This document shows, in pieces, positions 26,591-37,170 of a DNA stretch of 64,000 nucleotides; the stretch's first letter is position 1, and each line of letters opens with the position of its first letter. Source of the stretch: Stercorarius parasiticus (lineage: Eukaryota > Chordata > Aves > Charadriiformes > Stercorariidae); assembly GCA_013396915.1 (NCBI GenBank), contig VWZL01001969.1:372001-436000 (forward strand), in the 5' to 3' direction. Both the position numbers and the translations under genes were made by a program. The notes beneath the pieces were generated by a model that saw only the letters and a list, made by a program, of their open reading frames with translations, made no database searches and had not been told where the DNA came from.

Positions 26591-28496
26591 CTGTCTTCAT
26601 TTTTCCAAAACCACTGGATTTCCAGAACACATCTGAATGTCTCTTCATAGCAACCTCTGCTACTTTTCAAAGACTTTTTAATCTTTTAATTTTTTATTAT
26701 TCAGTTATATTTAACCATAGTAGTGTCATCCACATATGTTATCACCTTCATTCTCACAGAAGTAATCTCCCGAATTCTGCAATCTTAAATGTAAACTTCA
26801 ATTTTTTGTGGCTACTTTTAAAGGAAGGCAGGAATTTTACACAGACTTTCTGAGTTTTGCCTGTAAGACTTAAGTCCATATCATAAATGCTGTATGCTGT
26901 AAATACTGTAATACTACTTTATATCCTATAGGCCAGGAAGTTAGTGAGCTGCATACCAACTACTGCTGCCATGTGCAAAGCTACTTTTTTTTGTACGTGA
27001 CAGGCATTCAACTGAAAAATCACACGGATCGTTATTTCTTCCTTGATCAGAACTAAGGTGAAATATGTTTTAATCTATGAAGATTAAGTTATTCCCTGAA
27101 GGCTACTTTATATTTGACTATGTATTAATAAAGATTGTCGCTGCTCATACGCCTTCAGAAAAAAAAAGTTAAATATTGCATTTAAAAAAATATATGGCCG
27201 TGAATGATGAATGAGTCTCATCACTGGTATTATTCCATTTCCTCTCTATTAATAGTTATTCCAGACAGGAACTTAGCTCGTAGCTATAAAAGTACGAGGT
27301 AGTGAGTAGTTAATAAATAGATACTAAATACTTAAGAAAATACAAAGTAAAAGCAAATACTGCAAAGCACTGTCATGTAGATCTGTTTAAACCAGCTGTG
27401 ATAACAACAATTCTATACAAATGGGAAGTCTGGAAGAATTCATTTTAAAATGAGCAAGAGATAATTAACTCATTAAGGGTGTGAGACTTCTGAGGTTTCT
27501 GAAGAGTAGGTAATTTCTTCGCTATTTTTACCGTGTCATACCAGAACAGCCCTGAGACAACAGCTAGAGAACAGGACTGCTGAAATACAATAAAGAATCT
27601 ATAGATTGAGACATTATTTCATCACATCACTGTTATGAATGACACTTGATCAATTTTGGAAGGATGCAAACAATGCACAACCTCTCGTCCTACCTAACGA
27701 AGGCATCAACAGCAACCCAGCAGCAAAACCACTGAAGTACACTATGTAATAAAATTGCTGTCGTAAAGAGGAAACTATGTCTGGAATGAGGCGAGCACCT
27801 TTTTGGGAGAGCTGACAACCTCCCCCTGCGAGTAGACGACGTTTCCTAGACCAGACCAATGCATGGAGGTTTGCAAGGTCCTATAGCCATCTTACCAGAG
27901 GAACGCAGTTTGAGGAGATCTTCAAAGTGCCCGTGCAGTTATCATATGTGCTGTATGGCAGAGTAGAAACACCCACTAGCTGCCCACCAGCATGTGGAAA
28001 TCACTGCTTTGCTTAAACCAGAGTTATGTCTGGGCAGCCTGCACTGAGCAATGTGAACAGAGAAGAAACAGAAAATCTGGATGATCAAGAGTGGTGCAAA
28101 ATTTTACACCCATGTTTATTTTACTTTCACAACTCTGAGTTCCTCATGCTGATAGTTTTTACGCCATGCAGTGAAAACACCTATAGTCAAGAATATAAGA
28201 CCATTTATTAAATTCTGTCCAATTAAAAGAATCTGAAGTAGAGTTAGCACCCACTGCTTAGAAAATTAAACATGAGGAAACCCGTGCATGTGTGTAACTG
28301 CCCTGATTAGCAAAGGCAAGATTCAACTCATGTGTGATCCCTATTTATTTCACTTAGGTAAGATTTGCTAGTCTGCAAAGCATGAAAAAGTGGAGAAACT
28401 AAATACCCAATCGTTTATTTGAACTCAAGAATGAAAACTATGGAGTGCAGTATTTTTTCCAAAATAGCAACATAAATAAATATGTATGTGAAAAAT

Positions 28497-28502
28497 ACTT
28501 GC
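28497..28502 (-). promoter_or_regulatory. GC-type 5' splice site (GCAAGT)
   Basis: The intron after the NCKAP5-like exon begins GCAAGT after an exonic GAG, on the minus strand. This is the strong-consensus form of the minor GC-AG intron class. No in-phase GT donor fits as well within the next few bases. Either the gene uses a GC donor here, or a GT to GC change has occurred in this lineage. Confidence 0.6.
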
Positions 28503-28576
28503 CTCCATAAATTCCAGCGCTGTTCTTCCAGCTGAGTCACTAAATGCTCTATGTATTTGTTTGAGTCCATATATTC
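28503..28576 (-). CDS. NCKAP5: Internal coding exon, NCKAP5-like N-terminal coiled coil
   Basis: Read on the minus strand, a pyrimidine-rich tract and CCTTTAG at 28583-28577 precede a 74-nt open exon (24 codons plus 2 nt). The exon ends in GGAG, followed by GCAAGT, the consensus of a GC-type donor. The peptide includes DSNKYIEHLVTQLEEQ and ends in NLW plus a split codon starting AG, probably Arg. I recognise this from memory as the start of the coiled coil of NCKAP5 (NCK-associated protein 5), where LWREK follows; a G from the next exon would complete that Arg. A branch-point-like CTGAC lies about 26 nt upstream of the acceptor. NCKAP5 is described as an NCK-binding, microtubule-associated protein with a long disordered body. 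No neighbouring exon was found in the window, as expected for its giant introns. The paralogue NCKAP5L is a less likely alternative. The exon structure is seen directly; the gene name is inference. Confidence 0.72.
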
Positions 28577-28605
28577 CTAAAGGAAAAATGATTAAAGGTC
28601 AGTTT
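28577..28605 (-). promoter_or_regulatory. 3' splice site and branch-point region of the NCKAP5-like exon
   Basis: On the minus strand this reads as a CTGAC branch-like motif, then a T-rich tract ending CCTTTAG directly before the exon. Branch point, pyrimidine tract and AG are all present with normal spacing, which supports the exon call independently of the protein match. Confidence 0.6.
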
Positions 28606-30032
28606 TTCAATGTTCAAAGCATTTGTAAAATTTTGAATAAAAGACACTCAGACTCAGTTTGTGGAGTCCACTTTCATTTTGCATCCAAGGTTATCCCATG
28701 CACGCAGAAATCACAATGATGTAAAAATCTAGATTAAAGCCAAATTTGGATTCCTACCAAGTGTACAGGGCAGTAGCATAATACATTTTTCAGAGATTAT
28801 TTGAGGGGAAGACAAAAGGTGGTGAGGATATTCAAGCTGCAAAAATAAATTAGAATACATATGAATACGTATACCCATATCCTAAGCCCAGAATTATCTT
28901 CCCTGGATCCAGACTGAGAAATAACTTCTCAACAGTGCAGTCACCGTTTTGGTGCACGTTTTGTTTACTTTAGGTATAAATCAAAGTGAACTGAAGATTT
29001 GAGTCAAATACTTACTTCATGGATAGTATGAAAGATATTATACTAGGTACCCGATTTGAAAATGAAACTATAACTCAGCTCCTATATAATTTTCCAGTTC
29101 AACTTTTGCAGATGCTATAACTTGCAGTATCAGCTATATGAAGGATACTGTATTTGTGTCTAGACAGAATTTCTGATAAATAATCATGTTCAGATGAACA
29201 ATTTGGATCTTTTTCGTATTGAAGCCTGTTCTTTAAACTCAATGCAAAGAGATGATGTTTATTCTCAGCACAGAAATACGTCAGTAATAGAAATACACCA
29301 CTTCATTTCCAGGAGGAAGGCAAATTCAGTGTTATTTATATAAAATATTTCAGAGCGAACCTATAGAATAACATGTGATATAATATGATATATTTGTATG
29401 ACAGCAGTACCAACACAGCCACATCACTATTATTCTGAAAACCTATCAGTAATAATATAACTCTCTTGAAATATCTCAGCAAACCAAAAATATGTTTCAA
29501 ACCTCATACTTCAGGGAATAACAAGTATTGGAGCACTATATGGAAACGAATCCATCTTCACTTTCTGGAGACAAAAACTCCACTTTTTTAGCTTTGGACT
29601 CATCACAGAACCACTTCATGGGGGTCTTGTTTGCATTAGGGTTTGTTTCTATACTATTATTATTTATTTTGTGTACAAATACGGATTTTTGTTGAAAAGT
29701 AGTTGGTTCTTCTTAGCCATTTATCTTCATGTCCAGGAATATGAGATAGCTACTACAGGGACAGTACATCACCGTGTCTTCTCAAGGTGAAGATAAATGT
29801 TAGCTTATTTTAATGATCATAATTTATATATAAATGTATATTTTTATTTTTCAGGACTGGAATTGTTCTAAGTGATTTTGTGTTTCTGCCCATAGTAATT
29901 ATTTTCTTGTTCTGATCGAGAGAGAGAGAGCCTGGTTCCCCAAAGGCTGTCGTGACACAAAGGAATGGTCCCCGGCACAGACGGGAAGGAAGAGTAAGAC
30001 GCTGCTCCCGAGGAGTCTGTGCAAATGCATCT

Positions 30033-30105
30033 GGGCCGGATCCTGTTCCAACTGCCTTGCTCGAAAACCTTTGGGTGTTGTGAAACTTTCCATTAAACTC
30101 TGTGG
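30033..30105. repeat. Possible relic of an old palindromic amniote repeat
   Basis: GGGCCGGATCCTGTTCCAAC on the left and GTGAAACTTTCCATTAAACT on the right recall the GGGCCAGATTCTG...CAAAACTCCCATTGACTTC pattern of an old palindromic repeat. The middle does not match. Confidence 0.28.
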
Positions 30106-31936
30106 TTGCCCCAAGCTTAAATTTTAATCTAGATAGATGTATCTTGTAGTTGTTACTTTCAGAAAACTTTAAATAATGTAAATCCCAAGAAAAGCCATGA
30201 AGTTCAGTGGCATTAGTATAGCTTTTGTACCAGTGCTGCTTGGATTAGGTGCTGGCTTCAGCATCACCTCTTACTCTTCCTGTTACTCGTCTGAATTGAA
30301 TTTTACTTGGAGTACACCATGTCAATTAAGCAGCAAGCTTTTTCTAAGCCAATACAAGTAAAGTCACTCTGTAATACACATCTATTACAGCTTAGAAAAA
30401 TTATACTGTACAAACGTATAATGATGATTAGTTGCAGTACCAAGTTCGTTAAAACAAGCTGCCTTCGTTTACTTTATATTTTTTACTACATTGAACGTGG
30501 TATAAATTAGTATTAATACCTTTATATCTTTTTAATGTAATATTAAACAATATTCCTGATTTATTCATCAGTGCACTTTGCCCTACAGGCAAGGATAGGA
30601 TCAGCAGTTTTATTCTGCATAATTCTACCATGATAATTTAAAAAACTCATTCTGAAGCAATTTTCTCAAAAACATTGTCTAGAAATAAAGACAATGGGGA
30701 AAAAGAAATCAGTGCGTTTATCCTGTATGACTGCCTTAATGTTAAGTTTTTCCTGTGCAAATCAGAAATATTATTGTATTTCTCTTTGAAGACCTGCATC
30801 TCAGGAGTATGTAACCTGTCAGTGTGCAAAAGTGATGTAAAAAAATCAACCAAGATTTGATAGAAACATCCTGATTAGAAGTACCTCCTTTTTTCTATGC
30901 TGCTATGGCACGTTCACGTGCCAGCTGTGTCCAAAGCAAGCCATCTGCTTCAGACAAGGTTCCCAAACCGAGGTTTCTGCTCTTTTCTGTTATCAGCTAT
31001 CCCAATAAGCCAAATTCTGCAAACCCTGGGTCAGAACCCAGTATTATCATTTCGTCTACATGAAGCAAATAGCAAACAGTCATTTGAGATTTAGAGCAAC
31101 TCTGTGATTTAGAATAACTCGGCACATTCAGTCAAAGCATAAAATCTGAGAAAAGCCCCATAGTAATCACACTTGTTCACAGGGACTATATATACCATTT
31201 AGGAAAGTACCGATATTTTTCAGTACCCAATAGATCACATTGAGAGGAGTAATACAAATATTTTGTAGCTTCCTTGGAGCTCTGTCATACAAATGCTTGC
31301 ACCATGTAGGCTTTGAGTAGCATGGCTAACTGTTGAGTCTGAGAAATTAGATAAAGCATCATTTTCTGATGCAAGTTTATGACTTCAGGAGTTTGCGTTA
31401 TTGGAAGGAGGATCCAAGTGACCCACACATACGTAAGAAAAATACCTTTTCATTATGAAAATGGAGACAAGATCCAGCAACTGAGTAAGGATAAGAATCA
31501 TTTAGGTAGACACAACTGGTACTTACACTAGATACTAATAAGACAGATCAATCAAACAGGAGAGAAAGGCTGTGAAAGCACAATGGCCCCAGGGGTTCAG
31601 AAGTGGCTTACAATTCTGCCTGCTCCCACCAGAAGGCTGAGCACTGAGCACCTGCAAAGCTGTGGGGGATGAGGCTGTGTAAGGCCAAGTCAACATTTCT
31701 GAGATCATACAGCATTTTTAATATGAAATTGGAGGCTTCAAATTAGTGTATTTTTTATAAATCTGATGATAGTATGTAGTAATTCTGCTGGTTGTGGAAT
31801 CGCCATCTGTGCTGTTATTCACCATTGGACTAGAGCTCCGCAGCCTGAGCTGCGCTGGCTCTGCTTCGAGCCCCACTCTGATCGCCAGCGATTCCTCCCA
31901 ACCTACAGGATTACTGAGGAGTCCATGATTAAAAAT

Positions 31937-31957
31937 AAAAAAAAAAAAAAAAAAAAA
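31937..31957 (+). repeat. Poly-A run (21 A)
   Basis: An uninterrupted run of 21 A preceded by TTAAAAAT. It could be the tail of an old retrocopy. No recognisable gene or SINE precedes it, and I see no clear target-site duplication around it. Confidence 0.9.
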
Positions 31958-32733
31958 TTTAAATCCTTTTCAGAATAATGGGTGAAACCTGTTCCCTTTC
32001 CTCTCAATTACTTAGCTTTCAGCCAGGAGGATTTCACTGCTCCATCCATTCTCCTGTGATGCTATGTAACTTCACTGTTTTAAGGAAAAAGAAAAAGCCT
32101 TCTGTAATATGTTTAAATGCAGTAGAAAATCTTTCTAACAGCTGCATAGATTCTGGCATCCAGGAGGAGTTGGTATGCAAATGTCACATACCAGCTCATC
32201 TAATTTAGAGAGCATTAGAGAATTGCTTTACCGAAATCGTCACTGTTTTGAGCTGAAGCACAAGCCTAAAAATATACCTAAGTATGTTTTTTGACAGAAC
32301 TAAATATCTAACTTCGCAATGCGTAATTGTGTTGCTTTTTTTTTTCCTTTTCTTTGTTAACTGGACGGCTGTCAGGAAAAAAAGAGGAAGAGAAAGGAAA
32401 TGAAGTGCCTCCACTGAGGGCCAGGATCCACTGCTCGGTATTTTGGTTGGTTACGTGGGTGTTTGTTCTGGCATACCCATGTTGTTGTGCTGGGCAGGGT
32501 ATCAAAAATTATACAGCGCACAGAACATTTTCCCATCCATTGTTGCAGAGCAAACCCTTAGGGCAACCTTCGGCTTATAACACAGGAGTCCTTTGCTGGA
32601 AGTTGGAGGTGATAAATTTAAGCTAAAGAAATAGCATGTAGTCTCTGCCTCTCTTAAGGAACTTGCACAGCTTGGTATCAAAGAGAGTTTAATGAGCTTA
32701 GCAATATGTGAAAAGGATTAAGGATACAGTCGT

Positions 32734-32823
32734 TGATCCAGCAAATCACTTGATTACGCACTTAATTCAATAGAGCTACTCATGTGCTAGAAGTTCAGCA
32801 TGTGCTTCGGTGCTTTCGTTGGG
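32734..32823. mobile_element. Relic of an old palindromic MITE-like repeat
   Basis: The segment runs from TGATCCAGCAAATCACTTGA through CTACTCATGTGCT to CAGCATGTGCTTCGGTGCTT. It follows an old amniote palindromic repeat I know from turtle, crocodile and bird DNA, whose arms read GATCCAGCAAAGCACTTAAG and its complement. The left and right arms are still roughly complementary, and part of the centre appears lost. I do not recall the family name with certainty. Confidence 0.5.
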
Positions 32824-33041
32824 CAGTGGTTACTGGGAGGCGGGCGGTGCGGTGGTGGTGGACCAGGCCATCCTGCGGCTGTCGTGCCCCAGATCCTGGA
32901 GCCGCTAAACCCAGGCTCCCCCACCGGGCATGCAGGGACACAGTGGCTGCCCTGCCACTGCTCTCCCTGTTCTAAGCTCCTAGTGAAGGACCTGGGCATA
33001 CAGCTGAGATGCCGGAATTGTGCAGAAAATAGGGAAATCGG
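32824..33041. other. GC-rich block between a MITE-like relic and a CR1
   Basis: About 220 bp clearly richer in G+C than its surroundings, for example GGGAGGCGGGCGGTGCGGTG on its left edge. No coding or repeat identity recognised. It could be part of an unrecognised repeat or a small GC-rich element. Confidence 0.45.
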
Positions 33042-33345
33042 GATAGAACCTAGAATCAATGAATAGTTTCGGTTGGAAGAGACCCTTAAAGGCCATCTAG
33101 TCCAACCCCCCTGCAATGAGCAGGGACATCTTCAACTAGATCAGGTTGCTCAGAGCCCCGTCCAACCCGATCTTGAATGTTTCCAGGGATGAGGCATCTA
33201 CCACCTCTCTGGGCAACCTGGTCCAGTGTATCACCACCCTCATTGTAAAAAATTTCTTCCTTAATATCTGGTGTAAATCCACCCTCTTTTAGTGTAAAGC
33301 CGTTACCCCATTACCCGTACCCTAGGTCGGCACTCATCTTCCTGC
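33042..33345 (-). mobile_element. CR1 LINE 3' fragment
   Basis: The left edge, TAGAACCTAGAATCAATGAA, is a decayed form of the CR1 3' tail. It is followed by GGTTGGAAGAGACCCTTAAA and ATCTAGTCCAACCCCC, the classic reverse complement of an avian CR1 3' UTR. Further right, TCTCTGGGCAACCTGGTCCA and AAAAAATTTCTTCCTTAATA are the end of the reverse-transcriptase open reading frame, read backwards. The element is 5'-truncated, as CR1 copies usually are, and fades out just after a GTAAAGCCGTTACCCC block. It is non-coding now. Confidence 0.9.
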
Positions 33346-36300
33346 AGACCGGCTTTGAAACGGGGCTGGGAGGTAAAAGTCATACACAGCCCCATAGAGC
33401 CCAAAGGGTCCCTTTCTCCCTCTGGCACATCTAACACTGCTCCTGGTTCAGTTGGGACAGACACTGAGCAGACAACCCTAATGCAACCCTACCCTTTGAC
33501 TCCGCTAATATTTTTATACCAGACAGGAAAACATCAGCGTGAATTCAGGCTGTTGTGCTTCAGAGAGGAGGCCGTTTGTTGTTGGGGAGTAGAGAGAATG
33601 AACAACCTGATAAACGCACATACAAGTTCCTGTGATTATCTGGAGTCATCCAGCCTCGGAGACAGGGAGCTGCACAGGGAGCCCCCAAGCATCTGTCACA
33701 ATGCAGAAAGCCATATTTTCACAGGGAAAGGTTATTAGAAATCAAACAACAACAAAGCTGTCTGCAGCCAAACAGCAGACTGTTGCAATTAGGAAATGAT
33801 GTTAGCAAAGCAATGAGTGGATGGGATTGACCTGTGAGGGGGAGACCTAAGCTGACACTAAGTGTGGAGACACAAGTCATCTTTGAAGGATCTTGGAAGA
33901 GTGCCCTGGGGTAAAGCTTTAGATGTAGGGAGAATGCCTTCAGAGACTATTATAACTTTTGTAAAATATTTATTTTTGTTATCGTCCTGCTGCATAAACC
34001 TTTGATAGAAAATAGGCTTTGTTCCAGCAGCCCAAGAGGACATATATATATGTATGTGTTCTTGTCTGGACTGTGTTTTTCGCATGTCTGAAAGTGTTAT
34101 AATTGAGGATTTGAGTGAGCTGTCTGTTATACAACATTACACAGCTGCACACTAAAAATAAATCAGGTATAAAAAAAGATAAAATCTCTTTGCATTAGAT
34201 ATTTTTGTCACTCCCTTCAATACCACACCTGGCTAGACTGCTCACCTTTGGTGCTAAATAGCAATAAAAGCTAAACCAGGCATCTCAAGAAAAGAAGATC
34301 TTTTAAAACTGCCATTATTGCTGATTTATTCTTTTCTTACCTGATTTCACCATGTTATTTTAATTGTCATTTTTATTAACAACTGGCACGAAAGTGTACA
34401 CTTAGAGCATCTGCAATGGAGCAGAAGGCTGGCAAGAGCCCTTGTGCACATACTGTGGAATTACACCATTATGGTAAAAACCAGTAATGATTATTTTAAT
34501 AAATATGTTGAGCAAATTTCTTAATTGTTCGAAATCACTTAAGCCTCAGTGAACAGTTTATATTACATCTCAGCTGCAGTGATTAAAACTGATTTACCGA
34601 CTCATCTGCAGCCAGTTGTTTTCGTAAAAAATCAGCTGGGTTTTCCTTCTGCTGCTGCTTGGCTTCCGCTTTGCACCCTATTAAATGGCTCTATCCACAG
34701 AGGACAGCAGAGTTTAATAAAGCCTGAAATAGCACAAGCTCGTTAGCTAACGGACAGATTCTGCACCTTGTGCACTCTGAATACAGGGGTGCAGAGATGG
34801 TTCACAGAGGAACTCTATCCACATTCGCAGCTGGCATCCCGAGCTCCACTGCACTGGAATTTTTGCCAGTTTGTCCCTGAAGATACACAAGCTCTGGGAT
34901 AACCAGTGGATACTCGTCTACTCAGTGACACCCGATGTTCGTGTTCTTCGCAAAAGGGGCTGTGGAGAATGCTGTAGTTTTACATTATCTTCCACCAGCT
35001 TATAAAACCTTCTGTTTTCCAGGAAGACATTTTCTGCAAGGAAATCTCATGGCTCAGGCAGGCATGTGCAGGAGGGCTATGCAGACCAATATCCTGCGAG
35101 GGCTCTTCCCTGGCTTAGTAGACCATAGCTGGAAAGTGAGGAACAGATTTGGTGAAAACCACCGCCACCATTCAGATTTCCAGATGCTTGGCTGGTTTGG
35201 GTTGCTTACACTTTAAGGGTTTTACACGTCCATTATACAACGTACATGGGCCCTGCCATGAAGGATAAATCATAGCAGGTAGGAGGATAGCAATGATGCT
35301 GGACTTAAATTCTGGAAAAGAAAAAGCTAAAAAGTTGACCTAATTGAGGTTGATTACATTAAAGTAGATTTGCAGTAAATCAGCAAAGTACTTCGGTACT
35401 GGGGATAAAGGAAAGAATCCCAGAGCTTCCCAGCTGCTACCCCGTGATGCTACGGAGTGAAACTAAAAAGACAAAAATACATTTGTCAGCTTTCCAAAGG
35501 GAAGCCTGATGAGAGACACAGGCAGAAAAATAGCAGAGGAGTTTTCAGCTGGACTGAATCAGTATCCCTCTGCTGAATTCCACCTTTTTTGATACGAGTG
35601 CTGTAATCTCAGAGGATGCTGCAAAATTCATAGTAATACAATATTGTATCTCCCTAGTAAGACCTTTCCTTCTAAGGAATGCCCTGCTGTCTTCCAGCAA
35701 GGACACACAGCTTCAGTTCAAAGCTACCTGATTTCTCAATGTCCTGATTCCTCACCAAAACCAGATGTCTATGCAGAGGCCACAGCAATCCGTGCAGCAT
35801 CACCTGCAGGCTGCGTCTCTGTAACCCAAGCCATTAGGATCAAGGTAAAAATAACAGAGGAACTCCAGCAGATGCCTGCATTTTTCCATGGCCTAGAAAA
35901 TCTCTGGCAGCAGTAAAACCAACATACTGGATCTCACATCAATTTAGCACACTGACCCCTAACTTTCTAAGCAGTTAATGGTTTAAGCAACAGCTGGATT
36001 AAAGGACAAATGTCAATTTATAAAACAGCGTGACAGCTGTCCTCTTTCAGGGCAATGGGGCAGAGCCCAAGATCAAGTAGGTGAGTGCTAGGATAAATTC
36101 CGAAAATCAGATAGATGAAAATAATATTTTACAGAAAATAGGCACTTGAACAGACAATTTCAAACTGGGGTGCATTAAAAAAAATTAAAAAGTGCTTATT
36201 TGACAGACTGGAATATTTTTCAAAATAAGATAGGATATAAAGTAAGATAATGGGGAGTGAAATCAGAACCAAGAAGATGGATGAAATACAAGAGGAAGGG

Positions 36301-36611
36301 ATAACTAAAACCAGAAACAAGGACAGCAAGAGTGAGTAAGTACAGTGAACATGTCTAGAACTTGACATTGCTTATGTACAAATATTCTTTACTCCAAAAC
36401 TTTAGCATTTCTTGGGCCTAAAAGTCTCTGTGCAAGTAACAGGCAATGGAAGTTTTGTCATTTCTACTAAATACTGAGCAAATGATTCTGTTTGGCTGTA
36501 TAAGTAAAGAAACTGGACATTTTGTCCAGCATGCAAATCCATGCTAATTTTAGCTGATTTTCTTTCCCTGAAAGAAGTGTAAATCAGTAAAAGCATTAAC
36601 TGGAATTTACT
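33346..36611. other. Noncoding stretch between two CR1 copies
   Basis: No gene recognised. Open frames such as 33355-33738 and 35644-35916 (plus) show no known domain, no composition bias and no splice context. Confidence 0.55.
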
Positions 36612-36683
36612 AGAATTATAGAAACATAGAATGATAGAATCTTCATGGTTGGAAAGGACCTTTGAGATCATTGAGTCCAACCA

Positions 36684-36703
36684 TACACACGCACACACAC
36701 ACA
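36684..36703. repeat. (CA)n-like simple repeat inside CR1
   Basis: ACACACGCACACACACAC followed by an A run, lying within the 3' UTR of the CR1 copy that starts at 36612. Confidence 0.85.
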
Positions 36704-36949
36704 AAAAAACCCCTACAATCTCTGTCACTAGAGCATGCCCTGAAGTGCCAAATCTACACGTTTCTTAAATACCTCTAGGCATGGGGACTCAACCACCTCC
36801 CTGGGCAGGCTGTTCCAGTGCCTGACCACTCTTTCAGTAAAGTCATTCTTCCTCATATCTAACCTAAACCTCCCCTGCCACAACTTCAGACCATTTCCTC
36901 TGGTCCTGTCATTATTCACCTGGGAGAAGAGGCCAACACCCACCTCTCT

Positions 36950-36950
36950 N
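36950..36950. other. Single ambiguous base (N) at a repeat junction
   Basis: One N inside the CR1 copy, exactly where the element appears to lack interior sequence. It may be a placeholder for unresolved length rather than one unknown base. Confidence 0.6.
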
Positions 36951-37170
36951 TGGTTGTCCACCAGCACCTGCAGGTCCTTTCCTGCCGGGCAGCTTTCTAG
37001 CCACTCTTCCCCAAGCCTGTAGCGTTGCTTGGAGTTGTTGTGACCGAAATGCAGGACCCGTCACTTGGCCTTATCAAACCTCATACAATTGGCCTTGGCC
37101 CATCGATCCAACCTGTCCAGGTCCCTCTGTAGAGCCTTCCTACCCTCAAGCAGATCAACACTCCCACCTA

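Larger units (their letters stand above)
17671..28496. other. Putative intron downstream of the NCKAP5-like exon
   Basis: On the minus-strand reading this follows the GC donor. Apart from small repeats listed separately, nothing coding was found. In particular, I saw no exon beginning with the expected Glu-Lys-Leu coiled-coil continuation. Several AT-rich stretches with homeobox-like TAATTA cores (about 22.6-22.76 kb and 25.0-25.15 kb) have the look of conserved noncoding sequence, which is a judgement by eye. Confidence 0.5.
28606..32733. other. Putative intron upstream of the NCKAP5-like exon
   Basis: Unique AT-rich DNA with one poly-A run and one doubtful repeat relic. No exon recognised. 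Confidence 0.5.
36612..37170 (-). mobile_element. CR1 LINE, 5'-truncated and with an internal loss at an N
   Basis: The 3' tail (AGAAACATAGAATGATAGAA) is on the left, followed by GGTTGGAAAGGACCTTTGAG. A minus-strand reading frame at 36728-36967 gives the C-terminal part of CR1 reverse transcriptase, with residues such as [20 protein letters not shown]. At the N (36950) the sequence jumps from the CACCCACCTCTCT block to TGTCCACCAGCACCTGCAGG. In other copies of this family I know, these two blocks are separated by roughly 0.4 kb. The right half carries the block with GTAGCGTTGCTTGGAGTTGT and CATCGATCCAACCTGTCCAG, ending near CTCCCACC. A CA-rich simple repeat (36684-36703) interrupts the 3' UTR. 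Confidence 0.9.
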
